Part shown: positions 1 through 10,999 of the stretch, piece after piece | Position numbering within the stretch: the first letter of the stretch is position 1 | Layout: each line of letters starts with the position of its first letter | NCBI GenBank assembly: GCA_000729835.1 | Contig: JFHB01000093.1 | Span: 1 to 64,000, forward strand | Length of the DNA: 64,000 bases | Direction: 5' to 3' | From: Atkinsonella hypoxylon | Taxonomy: Eukaryota > Ascomycota > Sordariomycetes > Hypocreales > Clavicipitaceae | Made by a program: the position numbers and the translations under genes | The notes under the pieces: generated by a model | Seen by the model: the letters and a program-made list of their open reading frames with translations, nothing else | Database searches by the model: none | What the model was told of the DNA's origin: nothing

Positions 1-332
1 TATAAAAGAAGGTATTAATTATTATTAATTATAGCTCTTAAATCTATAATAATTATTTAGTTATATCTTTTAGTAAAACTATTAGATTTATATTAATATA
101 AAGGAGATTTTTTATATAAAATACTATATTTAAATAAAAAAGTTAGATATAATTTAATTATTATACTTACTACTATTATTAATTATAAAAAGTTTTAGTT
201 TTACTTTAAACTAAGTTTTAATTATAATAAAGAATTTCTTAGTAGTTACTAAAACTTATTTCTTAGATTAAATAAAGTATACTTAAAAGTATTAATAATA
301 GTTATTAATAAACATTAAAAAGTATTAAGAAC
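1..332. other. AT-rich DNA, no gene recognised
   Basis: This stretch is almost entirely A and T with short runs. I find no motif, LTR end or protein similarity in any frame. It ends in AGAAC (328-332), the left target-site duplication of the copia-1 insertion. Together with 25801-26161 it is the sequence that copia-1 entered. It could be heavily RIP-mutated older transposon or plain intergenic DNA; I cannot tell which. Confidence 0.6.
328..332. repeat. Target-site duplication AGAAC, left copy
   Basis: AGAAC directly precedes the copia-1 5' LTR and recurs directly after its 3' LTR at 25796-25800. A 5-bp duplication is normal for Ty1/copia integration. Confidence 0.85.
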
Positions 333-1025
333 TGTGAAAAATAAGCTACCCTGTATAGCCTATTTTTATGCCTACTAGTTGCTCTATCACGTGACTCTTA
401 TTAGGTCTTGTTACGTTGATTTTTGGTAGAGATATCGCTGTTACTAGATGCAAAACATCTAGAATCAACTAAGGCAAAGTTGCCTAACCTATAGTTAACT
501 TTAACTGCGATTTTCTCTACAACTAGCAATAGTAGAAATTTAAGAAGTATACTATTTAAAAGCTAAGAATTAGGGCTATCTAATAGTATAATTGTTAGAT
601 AGAGTTGCTTATAAGGGTTGCTTATTATTAGTAGAATTTATTAAATTGTGCACATAGGCGTCTCATTTGTATAGCTATAAGTTAATTTTTTTGTTTTTAT
701 ATAGTAAATCTTTTTGCGGAAATTATAAAGTAGCCTATAAGCCCCTTCTAGCAACTATAGCCCACTAATATAGTTAGAGGGTCTATAAGGGACTAGAAAG
801 ATTCAAGATCTTACCCTTACTATTCGTTACAGCGCTCTTAATATAAAGATACCACTATTACAGTTATCTGTTGCTTCTACGTGATCTATACTATACACTA
901 CAGCTTAATTTAGGCCGCTGCTGCTTCTACTACATAATAATTGCTAGGAGCAATTATAGGTGCTAAATCTAAGAGACCACTACCCTCTTAGATATCTAGT
1001 CCTGTAATCCCTATTATTTTCAATA
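333..1025 (+). repeat. copia-1 5' LTR (693 bp)
   Basis: The LTR starts TGTGAAAAAT and ends ATTTTCAATA. The ends form a near-perfect 10-bp inverted repeat (TGTTGAAAAT and ATTTTCAACA before C-to-T change). It has the same length as the partner at 25103-25795, and the two differ mainly by transitions. This copy keeps more G and C than most of the window, for example around the CACGTGAC site near 389-396. Confidence 0.93.
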
Positions 1026-1039
1026 GGTTATAAGCCCAG
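1026..1039 (+). other. Primer-binding site, initiator tRNA-Met anticodon arm
   Basis: GGTTATAAGCCCAG directly follows the LTR. With one G-to-A change undone (GGTTATGAGCCCAG), it is complementary to the anticodon stem-loop of fungal initiator tRNA-Met (CTGGGCTCATAACC). Drosophila copia primes from the same internal site using a 5' half-tRNA. The site is also present after the 5' LTRs at 27605 and 35123. The sequence match is seen; its use as a primer is inferred from the copia family. Confidence 0.75.
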
Positions 1040-1973
1040 AAGACCTATCTGCAAGCTGTTAGCCCGCTGAAAATCTACTATTGTGTACTATATTACCCAC
1101 TAGAAGCTATATTAAGACCTACGCTAGCAGCTATTGCTGCTATTAGTAGCTTGCTAGAAGCTATTAATACCTGCTGCATATACATTGCTAGCTACTATAC
1201 TGGTGTTTTTATTCTGCCCACCCTATGCCTTCTGCACTCTATGCACCCTATATATATACACTTTTAAAGCTATTCTTAATAGCTAGGTTCTATTGTTGCG
1301 CAACATTAAAATATACACATCTGCACACATTACATTTGCACTGTGAATCGTTTTATTAGGCACTGCCTAATTAATTATTTCTATTAAGAAATAAGCTTAG
1401 CGCTGCACTGCATCGCTTGTTGTTGTTGTTATATTGTGCACCCTGTGCACCCTTATCAGTAGCTATACTACAATTTGTAGTGCACGCCTAACAGCTCTTG
1501 TTGCAGATATTCCTGTGTTTTCGGTTGCAGAATTAATTTGTGTAGTAATCCTACTAGTTAGGATTTTGAAGTAGGAATTAGCTAGATATCCCTAAATTAG
1601 CTGTGCCTAGGTCTCCACTAATTTGTTGGAACCTAATTAGAGAAGAATCTCCTAAATTTTTTAGCTAAAAATAGCTAGAACCTATGTTTTATGCCCCTTG
1701 CGACTGCTTATCAATCTAGTCTGCTATACAAATTGTATGTGCATATAGATCGCGATATAACGCAGCCTTTAGAGCCCGTTATACCTATTACAAAAGAAAT
1801 TGGAGAAAAATCTTAGTATAATTTCTAAAGATATAGGGCACTTCTAGGCCTATAATAGAGCAATCTATTGATATCTAGTAGAGGTTATTACTGTTATTTA
1901 CTACCTTTTCCACTGTAATTTAAGCTATAATTAGCTATAAACAGCGTTAAATTAGCTATTAAAATCCTTTAAA
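1040..1973 (+). other. copia-1 untranslated leader
   Basis: About 930 bp lie between the primer-binding site and the gag start. The leader is GC-richer than most of the window and is conserved in copia I (27619-28558) and copia H (35137-36056). I see no reading frame in it. It holds short CA/TG-rich segments such as GTGCACCCTGTGCACCC near 1435-1451. It presumably carries packaging and reverse-transcription signals. Confidence 0.6.
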
Positions 1974-3407
1974 ATAGCACCAAAAGGAACAGGCAAGGGA
2001 AAGAGTATAAGCCCTAAACGGGGTAGTAGTTCTAGTACACTAGCTAATCCAGCTGCTGCTACTAGCTTTCCTAGTCCAGCAAGGTCCCCCCCTTAGCCAG
2101 TAGATTCCTCTTCTAATGAAGAAGATTATACAGCTAAGAAGGCTCTAAAAGAAGCTAGATTAGCTTCTAAAAGAGTAGTGTAAGTCTATAATATACAAGC
2201 TGACCTAAAAGCTTAAATAGATAAGCAACAAGAGACCCTAAATAGATTCATTAGGCATAGTGAAGCAAAACAAAGCCAAAATAAAGGTAATATAGCTGAT
2301 TTACTAAGTAAATTAGATACTATAATTACATCTATAGGTAATCTCTCTATAGGGTCTCCTAAAGCAGATCCTGTTACTTCTAGGACTTCTAAAGTCTCTT
2401 TTAAAGCCCCTAAACCTTCTAGTTCTAATAGTGCTACTTTTCTGCCTACTTTTAATGAAGGCACTATAAAAGAGCTAAATAAGAAGGTCCACTTGATTCT
2501 AGAGGCTGCTAAGCTAAAAGGCCCTAAAAACTTTAAACAGTAGAAGCAAGCTTTAACTATTTAATTTAGGGCCCTAGGATTCCCTTAATTTATTAATAAT
2601 CCTAGTATAGCTAGTACGTTAGTAGATTTAGAGCAAGCTATTATCCTTATAATTATAAGAGATAGTTGCTAATCTAGACCTTAAGCTGCTATAAGCTGGC
2701 ATAAGTCCCCTGTAGATGCCTATAACGTTCTAGTTAGGCAGTATTTATAGAGTGCTGAAATACAATGTAGTACACTATATGCTAGTTATTACAACTTATT
2801 GTTTTCGAACTATAAGGGATCTTTAGAGGCCTTTAATGCTAAATTTAATAATTTACTAGCTAGATTACAGCTCTATAGTGTAGCTATTAATCCTATTAAC
2901 TAGGTAAATTATTATATTAATGCTTTAAAGAAGACCTTCCCTAGCTAGGCTAAAAGGCAGCGATATTCTATTAGAGCTGCTAGAGCACAAGGTCTATCTG
3001 TAAAAATGCTGAATTTACAGTTCCTTATAGCTAACTTATTAGAAGAACAAAGAAATAAAAGCTCCTCTATATGTAAGGCTCTTAGTTATAAAGCTTCTAA
3101 TTCTAATGGTTCTAATAATAATAAAGCTAACTAAGGAAAGAATCCTCCTAATCAGAAGAAGAATTCCGATTCTAATTCTAACAATTCTAATGCCTCTAAA
3201 GATATAGATAAAGCCTCTAAGAATAAGAAGAAGTAGAAGAGCCAAAGAAGAAGTAATAAAAATTCTGGGAATAAGGATGGAGAAGCTGCCTTTGCTATAG
3301 GTTGTTATAACCTATCTACTAGCAACTAGGATACTATAGAATCTAATGATTCTAGCAGTTCTAGTAGTGATAATTCTTACGATTTAGATACAGAATCTAC
3401 TACTAGT
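1974..3407 (+). pseudogene. copia-1 gag-pol, Gag part
   Basis: This frame encodes the Gag particle protein. It begins at an ATA that was probably ATG (ATA GCA CCA AAA GGA), giving an N-terminus rich in Lys, Gly and Ser. A Ser/Pro-rich stretch follows, then a helical central part, then a C-terminal tail of Lys, Asn and Ser runs that ends in Asp/Ser/Thr. The protein ends up disrupted where element A entered at 3408, and the same frame resumes after 21069. Internal stops are TAG and TAA only as far as I followed it. No CCHC zinc knuckle is visible. The match with copia H (36057 onward) is close and gives the uninterrupted reading. Confidence 0.82.
3403..3407. repeat. Target-site duplication CTAGT, left copy
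   Basis: CTAGT precedes the 5' LTR of element A and recurs at 21065-21069. Copia H shows the undisturbed sequence at this point (ACTACTAGTGATACTAG, about 37491-37507). Confidence 0.9.
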
Positions 3408-3650
3408 TGTTACGGGATAATCATACAGACCCGCAGGTCACTAGTGCACGTAACCGCAATTATGTATAAGTAGTTAGAAGCAACACTTAGGTAGTTAGAT
3501 TGAACAATTAACTATTATTTACTAGAATACTATTACTAGATACTCCCTACAGTAACTCTTACAACTTCTCTTATAAATCTTTATATAACTTATTAAATCT
3601 AATAACCTATTGTTACTTCTAACAAACCTATATTAAATTCTACTATAATA
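3408..3650 (+). repeat. Element A 5' LTR (243 bp)
   Basis: Starts TGTTACGGGATAATC. Its end, ACTATAATA, corresponds to CACCGTAACA in the right LTR. The first 60 or so bases keep their C and G, while the last 110 are almost fully converted to T and A. This is the reverse of the right LTR. Confidence 0.92.
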
Positions 3651-3715
3651 AGTAGTAGTAATTACTTCTAATTGTTGCTAACCCTCCTTAAGCTTAAAAA
3701 GCTAAAATTGTAATA

Positions 3716-6700
3716 TTTAAGATAAAGTAACTTTAGAAGAAGCTTAGTAGAAAGAACTATATTCCTTTTACTAATAAAGAACTTAAAACTATATACTAAT
3801 TCTATAAATTTTACTGCTAAAATCTAGATTTCTAGATTTAAAAAAGGGATTTTATACCTTAAAAGAAAAGAAGCTTACTACTTTATCTTACTTACTATAA
3901 ATTTGTTAATAAACAGCTTAAATTATATAACTAACTTAAGCTAGTAGAACTACCTTCTTACTAGAATACTATTAACGCTTCTATAGTACAGTAAGTGTAA
4001 AGGTAGATTAATAGAATTATTAATAAGGCTAAATTTACTAAACTTCTTATAGATTTACTAATAGTAATACTAAAAGGAAAAGCTAAGGCTAGATTATCTA
4101 GATCTAATAGCTTAGGAGACACTATCTATAAAGCTAGTGCTAGTTCTACCTAGAATATTAAAGGAAAGTAAGTATAAAGATCTAGATTTACACTACTTAC
4201 TAAGGACCTAGATCTATTAAATACACCTTAAACTACTAAAAAGAACTTATTAATTAAAGAACTAGCTAAAATCTTACTACTTTTATAGGTTTACTAAAGG
4301 TTTTATACTCTTAAGCTAAAGTATAAAGTAAAGAAAGTAGTAGATTTACTTAAAAAAGAGAACCTCTTACTAAAATAGCTTATAGGTTTTTCTATAGAAA
4401 TTAGTAGGTAAATTAGTAGAATTAAGGGAGAATTAATTAATAAAATTAGTAGATTATAGAGAGAATTAAATAATAAAATTGCTGCTCTTTAAGTAAAGCA
4501 ACAATACTTAGCCTAAAAGATAGAGACTATACCTAAGCCTTAGAATAAATACAATAGATAATACTATACCTAATAAGGCTTTTAGCTTAAGGATTATAGA
4601 TAAAGAGCTTTTAATTCTTACTTACTCTTAAAAGATAACTAAAACTAGAAGTAAGGTTAAAAGCAACCTCTAGATAAAGGAAACTATATAATATAGAGAT
4701 ACTTTAAATACTTTAGTACTTTTCTAAAAGAATAAAAGCTACTATAATTTCTAAAGAATCTATTAGAGTAATATTATAATAGTAAGGCTAAGAAGAGCTA
4801 AAATACTAAAAAAGACTAGGATTAAGTATTTAGTAACTTTAAATATTAGTATATAAATTAATAAGCACTATACTATATTAGAAACAATAATCTCTAGCTA
4901 AATCTAGTAGATAAAAGGCTAGATCTATATTAAAAATAAAATAACTAAAGTAATATATAGTTTTAAACCTTTAAGGAATAAATAGATTCTATATAGAAGA
5001 TTACTAATATTAGTTACTTTAAACTCTTTAATAATAGAAATATCTATAAGCTAATTTTATATAAAGAAAAGTATACTATTTTCTATAATATAGAGCTATA
5101 GATCTAAGCTGTTAAAGACTACTATAGCTATAGTGCAATTAACGCCTAAGAAGCTATTTATATTAAGCTTTAAACTCTCTTTAAAGAGAATACATTAATA
5201 TAGTATAAGTAGCATCTAGATTACTATAAAAAAACAGCTATTTTTAGCAGTTTAAACTCTATTTATACTGCTATTTATAAAGAATTTAGTATATAGATCT
5301 AGAATGCAATAATATAGCTAGATTTAGCTAAGTTTATAGAGCAAAATATAATTAAAGAAAAATTATTTAGGGAATTTACCTTTAGAGTATTTTAATATAT
5401 CTATATAAATAGTAAAACTATTAATCTTTAGCTTCTTTTAAGACTTTATTATAAGCTATACTTAGAATTATAATAGCTATACTTAATTTTAATAGTAAAA
5501 GACCTAAGATCTATATATATTACTATAGTAAATAATAAGGTTAAGGATCTATAAGAATACCTTAAGGATTTAAAAAAACAATAAAAGTTAGAAGACTATA
5601 AGGAAGGTATTAATACTTACTATACTTAAAGTAAATTTAATAGTAAGAACTTTAAAAACAATAAAGCAGCTTAAGGTAACTAAGCTAACTAGAATAAAAG
5701 TAATAGTTAATTTTAGTTCTAACCTCTATTCTATAAAAATTATAGAAATAATTATACTTAATACCTACTATAAAACTAAGGGAATTAGCTACTAAAAGAG
5801 TAGTAACTTTAGCCTTAGTAGAACTAGAATTTAGAGGCTAGCTAGAATTATTAGCTAGAGCTATAGTATCTTTAGCAGCTTTAACGTTTTTAATAATAGA
5901 GCTTACTATAGAATAATAAGGAATATATCTATATAATAACATTTAAAGATAAATCTAACTAAAAAGACTATAAAAAGTACCTTAAAAGCTATAAATACTA
6001 GCTAATAGAAGAAGAAGAAATAGTTAATACTAAGAAACTACTAATTAGCCTAAAATCTAACTTTATTAAAACCTATTTTACTAAAAGTAAAGAAAAGTAA
6101 AAGAAAAAGGTTTAAATAAAGGTAGACTAAAAGGATTTATAGGGAATCTAAATAGAGTAAGTAGTTAAAGCAGTTATAAGGCTATAGCTTATTAAATCTA
6201 GTATTTTAAAGTTAAATTTCTTTCTAAAGATTCCTATTTAATTCTATAATAAGGGACTATTACATTAGATCTACCTAAATACTAGAACCTCTTTAGTGCT
6301 AGTTAATAAAGTATAGTTAACTTAGTTTAGTTAGAATATAAAATAGGCAAAAATAGAGCTAAAACTAGTTACTAAAGTGCAATTATTCTTCTATATCTCT
6401 AAAATAGCTACATTTAACTTCTATATCCCTAGATCTATATATAGCGTGCCTATAACTAGCTATTTTATAGTTATAGCTAATATAATAAGTAACCTAGAAC
6501 TAAAGCTCTTTTTAGGTTTAACCTTTCTCTATAATTATAGTGTTAAAATTAATTTTATCTGCCTTAAGGCTACTATTAGGTCTATTTATAATATAGTTGT
6601 AGAAATAGGTATTTTCTAGCTAATTTTAAAGATTCTATATTAGAATATAACAGTAGTATAAGCTATAATAATTCCACTAAAATTGTAGAAGTATATTCTA

Positions 6701-8554
6701 GTTAAATAGAAGGAGGTACTAGCTAATAAAAAGGCTACTGCTTACTATATATACTTAAAATCTAACCTTATCCTAGATATATTGCTTAGTATAACTAACT
6801 AGAAATAAATAGTAACCTATAACTATTTAGATAAATTTATTATAATCTAGAAAAATTAAAAGGTTGCTTATCTTTAGTATAATAAAGAGCTTAAGGCTAA
6901 CTATATAATTATAAACCTATTTAATTTATATATATATTTTTCTAAGGATATTGCACCTAATAATAGTCTATTGCCTGCAGAAGATTATAAGATATAGAAA
7001 GAAGGTAATAGTAGTAGATTTAACCCTAAGAAAGTTAATAATAGTATCTCTATATATAGAATCTTTTATCCTAAGGATATACTATATATCTACAATAAAT
7101 ATAAGGTTAAGGTAGAAAACTTAAACTTAAATATTACAGCTAAACTTATTAACTTAATAAATAAATATAATATTTATTATAATAGAGGTATTATTTCTAT
7201 ACCTAAAGACTAGTATATAAGAGTAAATCTAGTAGATAGATAGTAGAAGCAGCTAAAACCTATTTAAATCTACCTACTAGGAGCTAAAGATAAAGCTAAA
7301 TTAGATAAGGTTTACAATAAGCTATATTTAAGTAGAAAGATATTATATTTAGACAACTTAGTAGCTATAGCCTACTTAGCCTTTATAGTGTAAATTAAAA
7401 CCTTAACAGAAAGAAAAGAATAAGTTATAGTTAATATAAGGCTGCTTAATAGTATAGTAATACTAGATATATACTCTTTACTAGATTAATTAAATATTAT
7501 AGTAGATATATATAGTAAGAAGATATTTTTACTCTTTAATATATTAGGGTTTTTTTACTAGCTTTCTGTAAGATAAAAGCACTAATCTTATATAGTAGTA
7601 ATATTAAAATAAGGATTAAAAGCATTAAATATAGCGCTTATAGGCTTTAAGAATATATTAGCTTTTACTTAATAGTATATAAACTAATTATTTTAAAAGC
7701 ATTAGTATTTTATATAAATCTATATTAACAACATTATTGTATTCTCTAACTCTACTAAAGACTACCTTATATACCTTAATATAGTCTTATTAATCCTAGA
7801 GAAAAATAAGTTAATAATAGCTATAAAGAAGTTATTTATAGGTTACTTAGCTATTTAGCTATTAGGTTTTATTATTAATAGCAATAGAATTACTAATATA
7901 AATAATAGGCTAAAAGCTTTTTAAAAACTTAAGTTTCTAGTAAATCTTATAAATCTAAAGACCTTTATTAGTATAGCTAGCTTTTTATAGAAGAGTATTC
8001 TGTAGTTTAATATATAAATTCGCTTACTATAGAAATAAAAGACTACCTTACTGTAAAAGCTTTATAAGAAAAGCTTAGCTAATAGTTTACTAAAACTAAT
8101 ACACTAAAAGAAAGCTTAAGAAGTAATATTTTCACTAAAACCTAAGGAAAAGAAAGCATTCTAAGAGGTAAAGGTATACCTTAATAAAAATACTATTCTA
8201 TAGCACTATAACTCTAGTAAGTATTTATTCTTTAAAGTTAACGCTTATAAAGAAGGATTTAGGCTCTTTATCTTCTAGCTTATAGGCAAATAGAACAGTT
8301 ATAGTATATCTAGTAAAGACATTAAAAATAATTAGCTTTAACTAATCCTCTTCCTCTTAAGATACACTTTTAACCTAGAGAAACGCTATAGATTAACTAA
8401 GGCAGAGGTAGCTATAATTGTATAGAGTATCTAAAAGCTATAGAAAATAGTTTAATCTAACTGCTATACTGTTAATATTATTACAGACCACTTACTAGCG
8501 AAAGGGATTATTAAATACACCTTACTTACTACAATAGATCTAGATAAGGCTAAC
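3716..8554 (+). pseudogene. Element A gag-pol, Gag to RNase H
   Basis: One frame can be followed from about 3716 to the B insertion, interrupted by TAA and TAG. Gag covers roughly 3716-5790; its C-terminal part has a Tyr/Asn-rich segment (5737-5775) that may be a decayed zinc knuckle. A protease site reads NTRTS (6278-6292) where DTGTS is expected, both changes being G-to-A. An 80-codon stretch at 6377-6619 remains free of stops and lies in this frame, downstream of the protease site. RT follows at about 7420-8000. Its catalytic box reads YINN (7721-7732) instead of YIDD, followed by IIVFS. RNase H starts near 8160 and keeps a TDH triplet (8483-8491). The frame continues after B at 16260. Confidence 0.82.
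8550..8554. repeat. Target-site duplication CTAAC, left copy
   Basis: CTAAC precedes B and recurs at 16255-16259. B split the RNase H codons of element A at this site. Confidence 0.9.
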
Positions 8555-8877
8555 TGTAATAGACTGACCTAGGAGCTGCTGCTAACTAGCGTCTATAATA
8601 AGAACTATAATTATAGGGAGGAAAGGAGGAAGAGAGAAGGAACCGGAAGCCTCCCTATGCCCCTGTACTATATATTTAGGGGTGGGTCTATCCCCTTAGG
8701 AGCCCCTTTTAGTATATGCTCTATAGCTAAGGTCCTCTCTCTAGGGCTTAATAAAGCCTAGCTAACCCCTAAACAAATACAGCTCGCTTCTATCCCTTTA
8801 CCTATATAGATCTCTGTCCCTCTCCTGCTATTCTCTCTCTACTAAAAGACCTAAGCCTAAGGCTTAAGTCTATAATA
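8555..8877 (-). repeat. Chromovirus B 3' LTR (323 bp)
   Basis: On the plus strand it reads TGTAATAGACTGACC to GTCTATAATA. Its partner is 15932-16254, of equal length. Near its right end is the LTR palindrome with arms related to GACTTAAGCC and GGCTTAAGTC (see 16225-16247 for the best-preserved copy). Confidence 0.92.
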
Positions 8878-8879
8878 TA

Positions 8880-8894
8880 CCCTCCTTCTCCTCT
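8880..8894 (-). other. Chromovirus B polypurine tract
   Basis: CCTCCTTCTCCTCTT lies 2 bp inside the LTR on the plus strand, so the minus strand carries a 15-base purine run. It is the expected primer for plus-strand DNA synthesis and fixes the orientation of B. Matching tracts occur in C (57234-57249, plus) and in E next to 60573 (minus). Confidence 0.8.
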
Positions 8895-9120
8895 TAGGCC
8901 CTATAACAATCCCTTTTGTTGTGTGTAGTAGGTGCTACAGATAGCAGCTAACACCCTATCCGCTCCCCCTTTACATTTCCCCTGTTGTCCACTTGTGAAA
9001 AAATAGGAGTATAACGTCTGCGCCTAGGTGCTTCGCTCCAGCTACCCTATTGCTGCACTAACGCAACAATTGTTAGTTGCGTGTGACCTATCCGTATGTA
9101 AGGGGTGTTGTTAAGGGTGT
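8895..9120. other. Chromovirus 3' tail, low-RIP segment
   Basis: This segment is GC-rich for the window (for example CGCCTAGGTGCTTCGCTCC near 9022-9040). Corresponding parts of D (46821 onward), E (60600 onward) and C (about 56600-57230) are converted to A and T. No reading frame is convincing here. It could hold regulatory sequence for the antisense frame downstream; that is inference. Confidence 0.5.
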
Positions 9121-9240
9121 AGGGCGCAAACAGTTGTTGTTAGTGTTATTCTCTTAGCGCACAATAAACTAACGGCCAGTAGGGCGCAAACAGTTGTTGT
9201 TGTTGTTATCCCTTTAGCGCGCAATAAACTAGCAGCTAGC
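9121..9240. repeat. 60-bp tandem repeat, two units (B)
   Basis: Two head-to-tail units start at 9121 and 9181 with AGGGCGCAAACAGTTGTTGT. They differ at a few positions. Each unit has a GTT-rich part followed by TTAGCGC.CAATAAACTA. The same two-unit repeat with a 60-bp period is kept in D (47378), E (61218) and C (56493). It lies between the 3' LTR and the start of the antisense frame. Confidence 0.85.
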
Positions 9241-9364
9241 TCTTAGCTGTTTTTAATATAAAAATAAATAATTCCTTTTCTCTCTCCTTTACCTTTTCCT
9301 TTCTCCTTTATATTATATTTTACCTCTATATTATAAACAAACAATTCTATTGTTACTTCCTAAA
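9241..9364 (+). promoter_or_regulatory. CT-rich leader upstream of the antisense frame (B)
   Basis: A pyrimidine-rich run (TTCCTTTTCTCTCTCC and following, about 9270-9325) is followed by AACAAACAATTC and then CCTAAAATGCC at about 9360-9369. CT-rich tracts ahead of an ATG are common in promoters of filamentous fungi. The same layout is kept in D, E and, reversed, in C, although there the ATG has become ATT. Promoter activity is inferred from composition only. Confidence 0.4.
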
Positions 9365-10850
9365 ATGCCTCCTTACGCTATATAGCTACTGCTGCTTCTT
9401 TTAACGTAAAAGAACCCCCTTCTATTGCCTCTAAACAGAATTTATCTAACTATAAGTAGCTAGCTAATTAGAACTGCAAAATGTTATCTTACTAGCCTAG
9501 AGTACACTGCCCCTTTATCTATATATAGCTTATTCCTTTACTAACCTAGAATGTATTTAGAACTTTAACAGCTATATTACTAGCGCTAGCGCCCTTACTG
9601 CCCCTACTCTAATAGCACTAATAGTCCCTTATTGCTGCTATATTTACAGTTTCTTTATATAAGGGAACTTAAACAATTTAGAGCTATTTAACAGCAATAT
9701 CCTTAAGGATATTTATATACTATATTGCAACAACCTTTACAAAAAGAGCTTATATAACTGTTATTCTAGCTAAAAGAGAGAATACTAACTATATATATAG
9801 AGGTATAGAGGCTGTATCTAGAATCTAAGCCTCTTTACTAAGCATTCTTACCTATAGTATTACTTTACTAAAATATAGGAACTTACTAACTAAGGTTTTA
9901 TAGTTAAGTTTACATTAATTCTCTCTTACTCTAACTAGCTTACTTACTAAACTATTCTTACTTATAAGTTCTTAAATATTTATAATTACTATAATACTAT
10001 TCTTAAGGATACACTTACTGCTAATTATATAGAAAAAGAAGTTACACTCTCTCTTTCTCCTTATTATATAACTTAAGCTAGTAGCTTTTCTATACTTACT
10101 CTCTCTCCTTCTGCAACCTATAAAAGCACTATAGCCTCTATTGTTCTAAAGAATAATAAGTTTAACCCTAATAAGTATAAGTATATCTCTATAGATATTA
10201 ATAATAACTTCTTATTCTCTTTTGCGCTTACTACTACTACTACTATTACTGTACTCTTATTATTACTTCTACCTATACTTACACTTTATTATATACTACT
10301 AACCTCTACTACTACTGCCCCTTTACTGCTATATAAAGCTTCTTTACTGCTATATATTGTCCCTTTACCTTTATAGAATAACCTTAAGGTAATACACTAA
10401 AAATATACCTACCTTTAGGTAAAGCTTAAAAGCTTAAACTGCTTATAGCGCTAATTACTATTTATATTCCTAAAGTGTATAACCTTAACTTAGCTTACTA
10501 CCTCTTTAGCCTTTTTCTTCTTTATCTTCTCCCCCTTTAGAACTATACCTTTACGCCTAAAGCACTAAGCTATTTAAAACGTTATATTCTTACTTATACC
10601 TACTAGAGTAAAGCCTTAATCTAGAGTGCTAGTTATATCCTTACCTACTCTAGCCTTTATACCTTCTGCTAGTACTGCTATTCTAGCTCTAGCTTCTATA
10701 CTACTCTAGGGACACTATATAGTTCCTTTAGCTTCTGTTTTATAACTGCCTAGAGAGCAATAGAGTGCCTTTTAAGTAGTTATACCTTTACGCTATAAGC
10801 ACTAATGCCTCTTTACTACTTACTAAGAAATTTCCTTTATCTTATTTCGT
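9365..10850 (+). pseudogene. Candidate antisense reading frame in chromovirus B tail
   Basis: The strand opposite to pol holds a long frame between the 3' LTR and the chromodomain. From about 9450 to 10850 one frame (codon starts divisible by three) is broken only by TAA and TAG where I followed it. It would give a Tyr/Asn/Ser-rich protein with a Thr/Leu/Pro-rich low-complexity middle (about 10215-10380). An ATG at 9365 lies in another frame, so the true start, or an intron, is unresolved. I recognise no domain. D and E read in the same frame without frameshift where I checked, and some differences are not RIP-type but conservative (ISIDINNN in B, ISIEVNNN in D). It may be an extra retrotransposon gene, a captured host gene, or chance in AT-rich DNA. 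Confidence 0.45.
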
Positions 10851-10990
10851 TTTTTTTTTTTTTTTATAGCTATATAGGCCTCTATAAGGGGGAGTTTATT
10901 TTCTTTTAGTTTTTTTTTTTTAGTTAGAGGTAACTAGGTTGTTATTAGAGTTTATATAAAATTTTACTGCACTTTTACTAGGCTTATTGT
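10850..10990. other. Poly-T tracts between antisense frame and pol (B)
   Basis: Runs of 16 T (10850-10865) and about 12 T (10909-10920) lie at the meeting point of the two opposing frames. Similar T runs occur at D (about 49117-49130) and E (about 62945-62954), and an A run in C (about 54874-54882). They could be 3'-end signals for one or both transcripts or simple slippage tracts. Confidence 0.45.
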
Positions 10991-10999
10991 TAAATTAAG

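Noticed and set aside
2213..3245. Opposite-strand open stretches at 2213-2464 and 3039-3245 (and 36296-36550)
   Set aside because: Antisense shadows of copia Gag. The Gag frame on the plus strand explains the sequence.
5737..5775. CCHC zinc knuckle in Gag of element A
   Set aside because: The Tyr positions could be former Cys and His, but the spacing does not fit CX2CX4HX4C well. I kept it only as a remark in the gag-pol entry.
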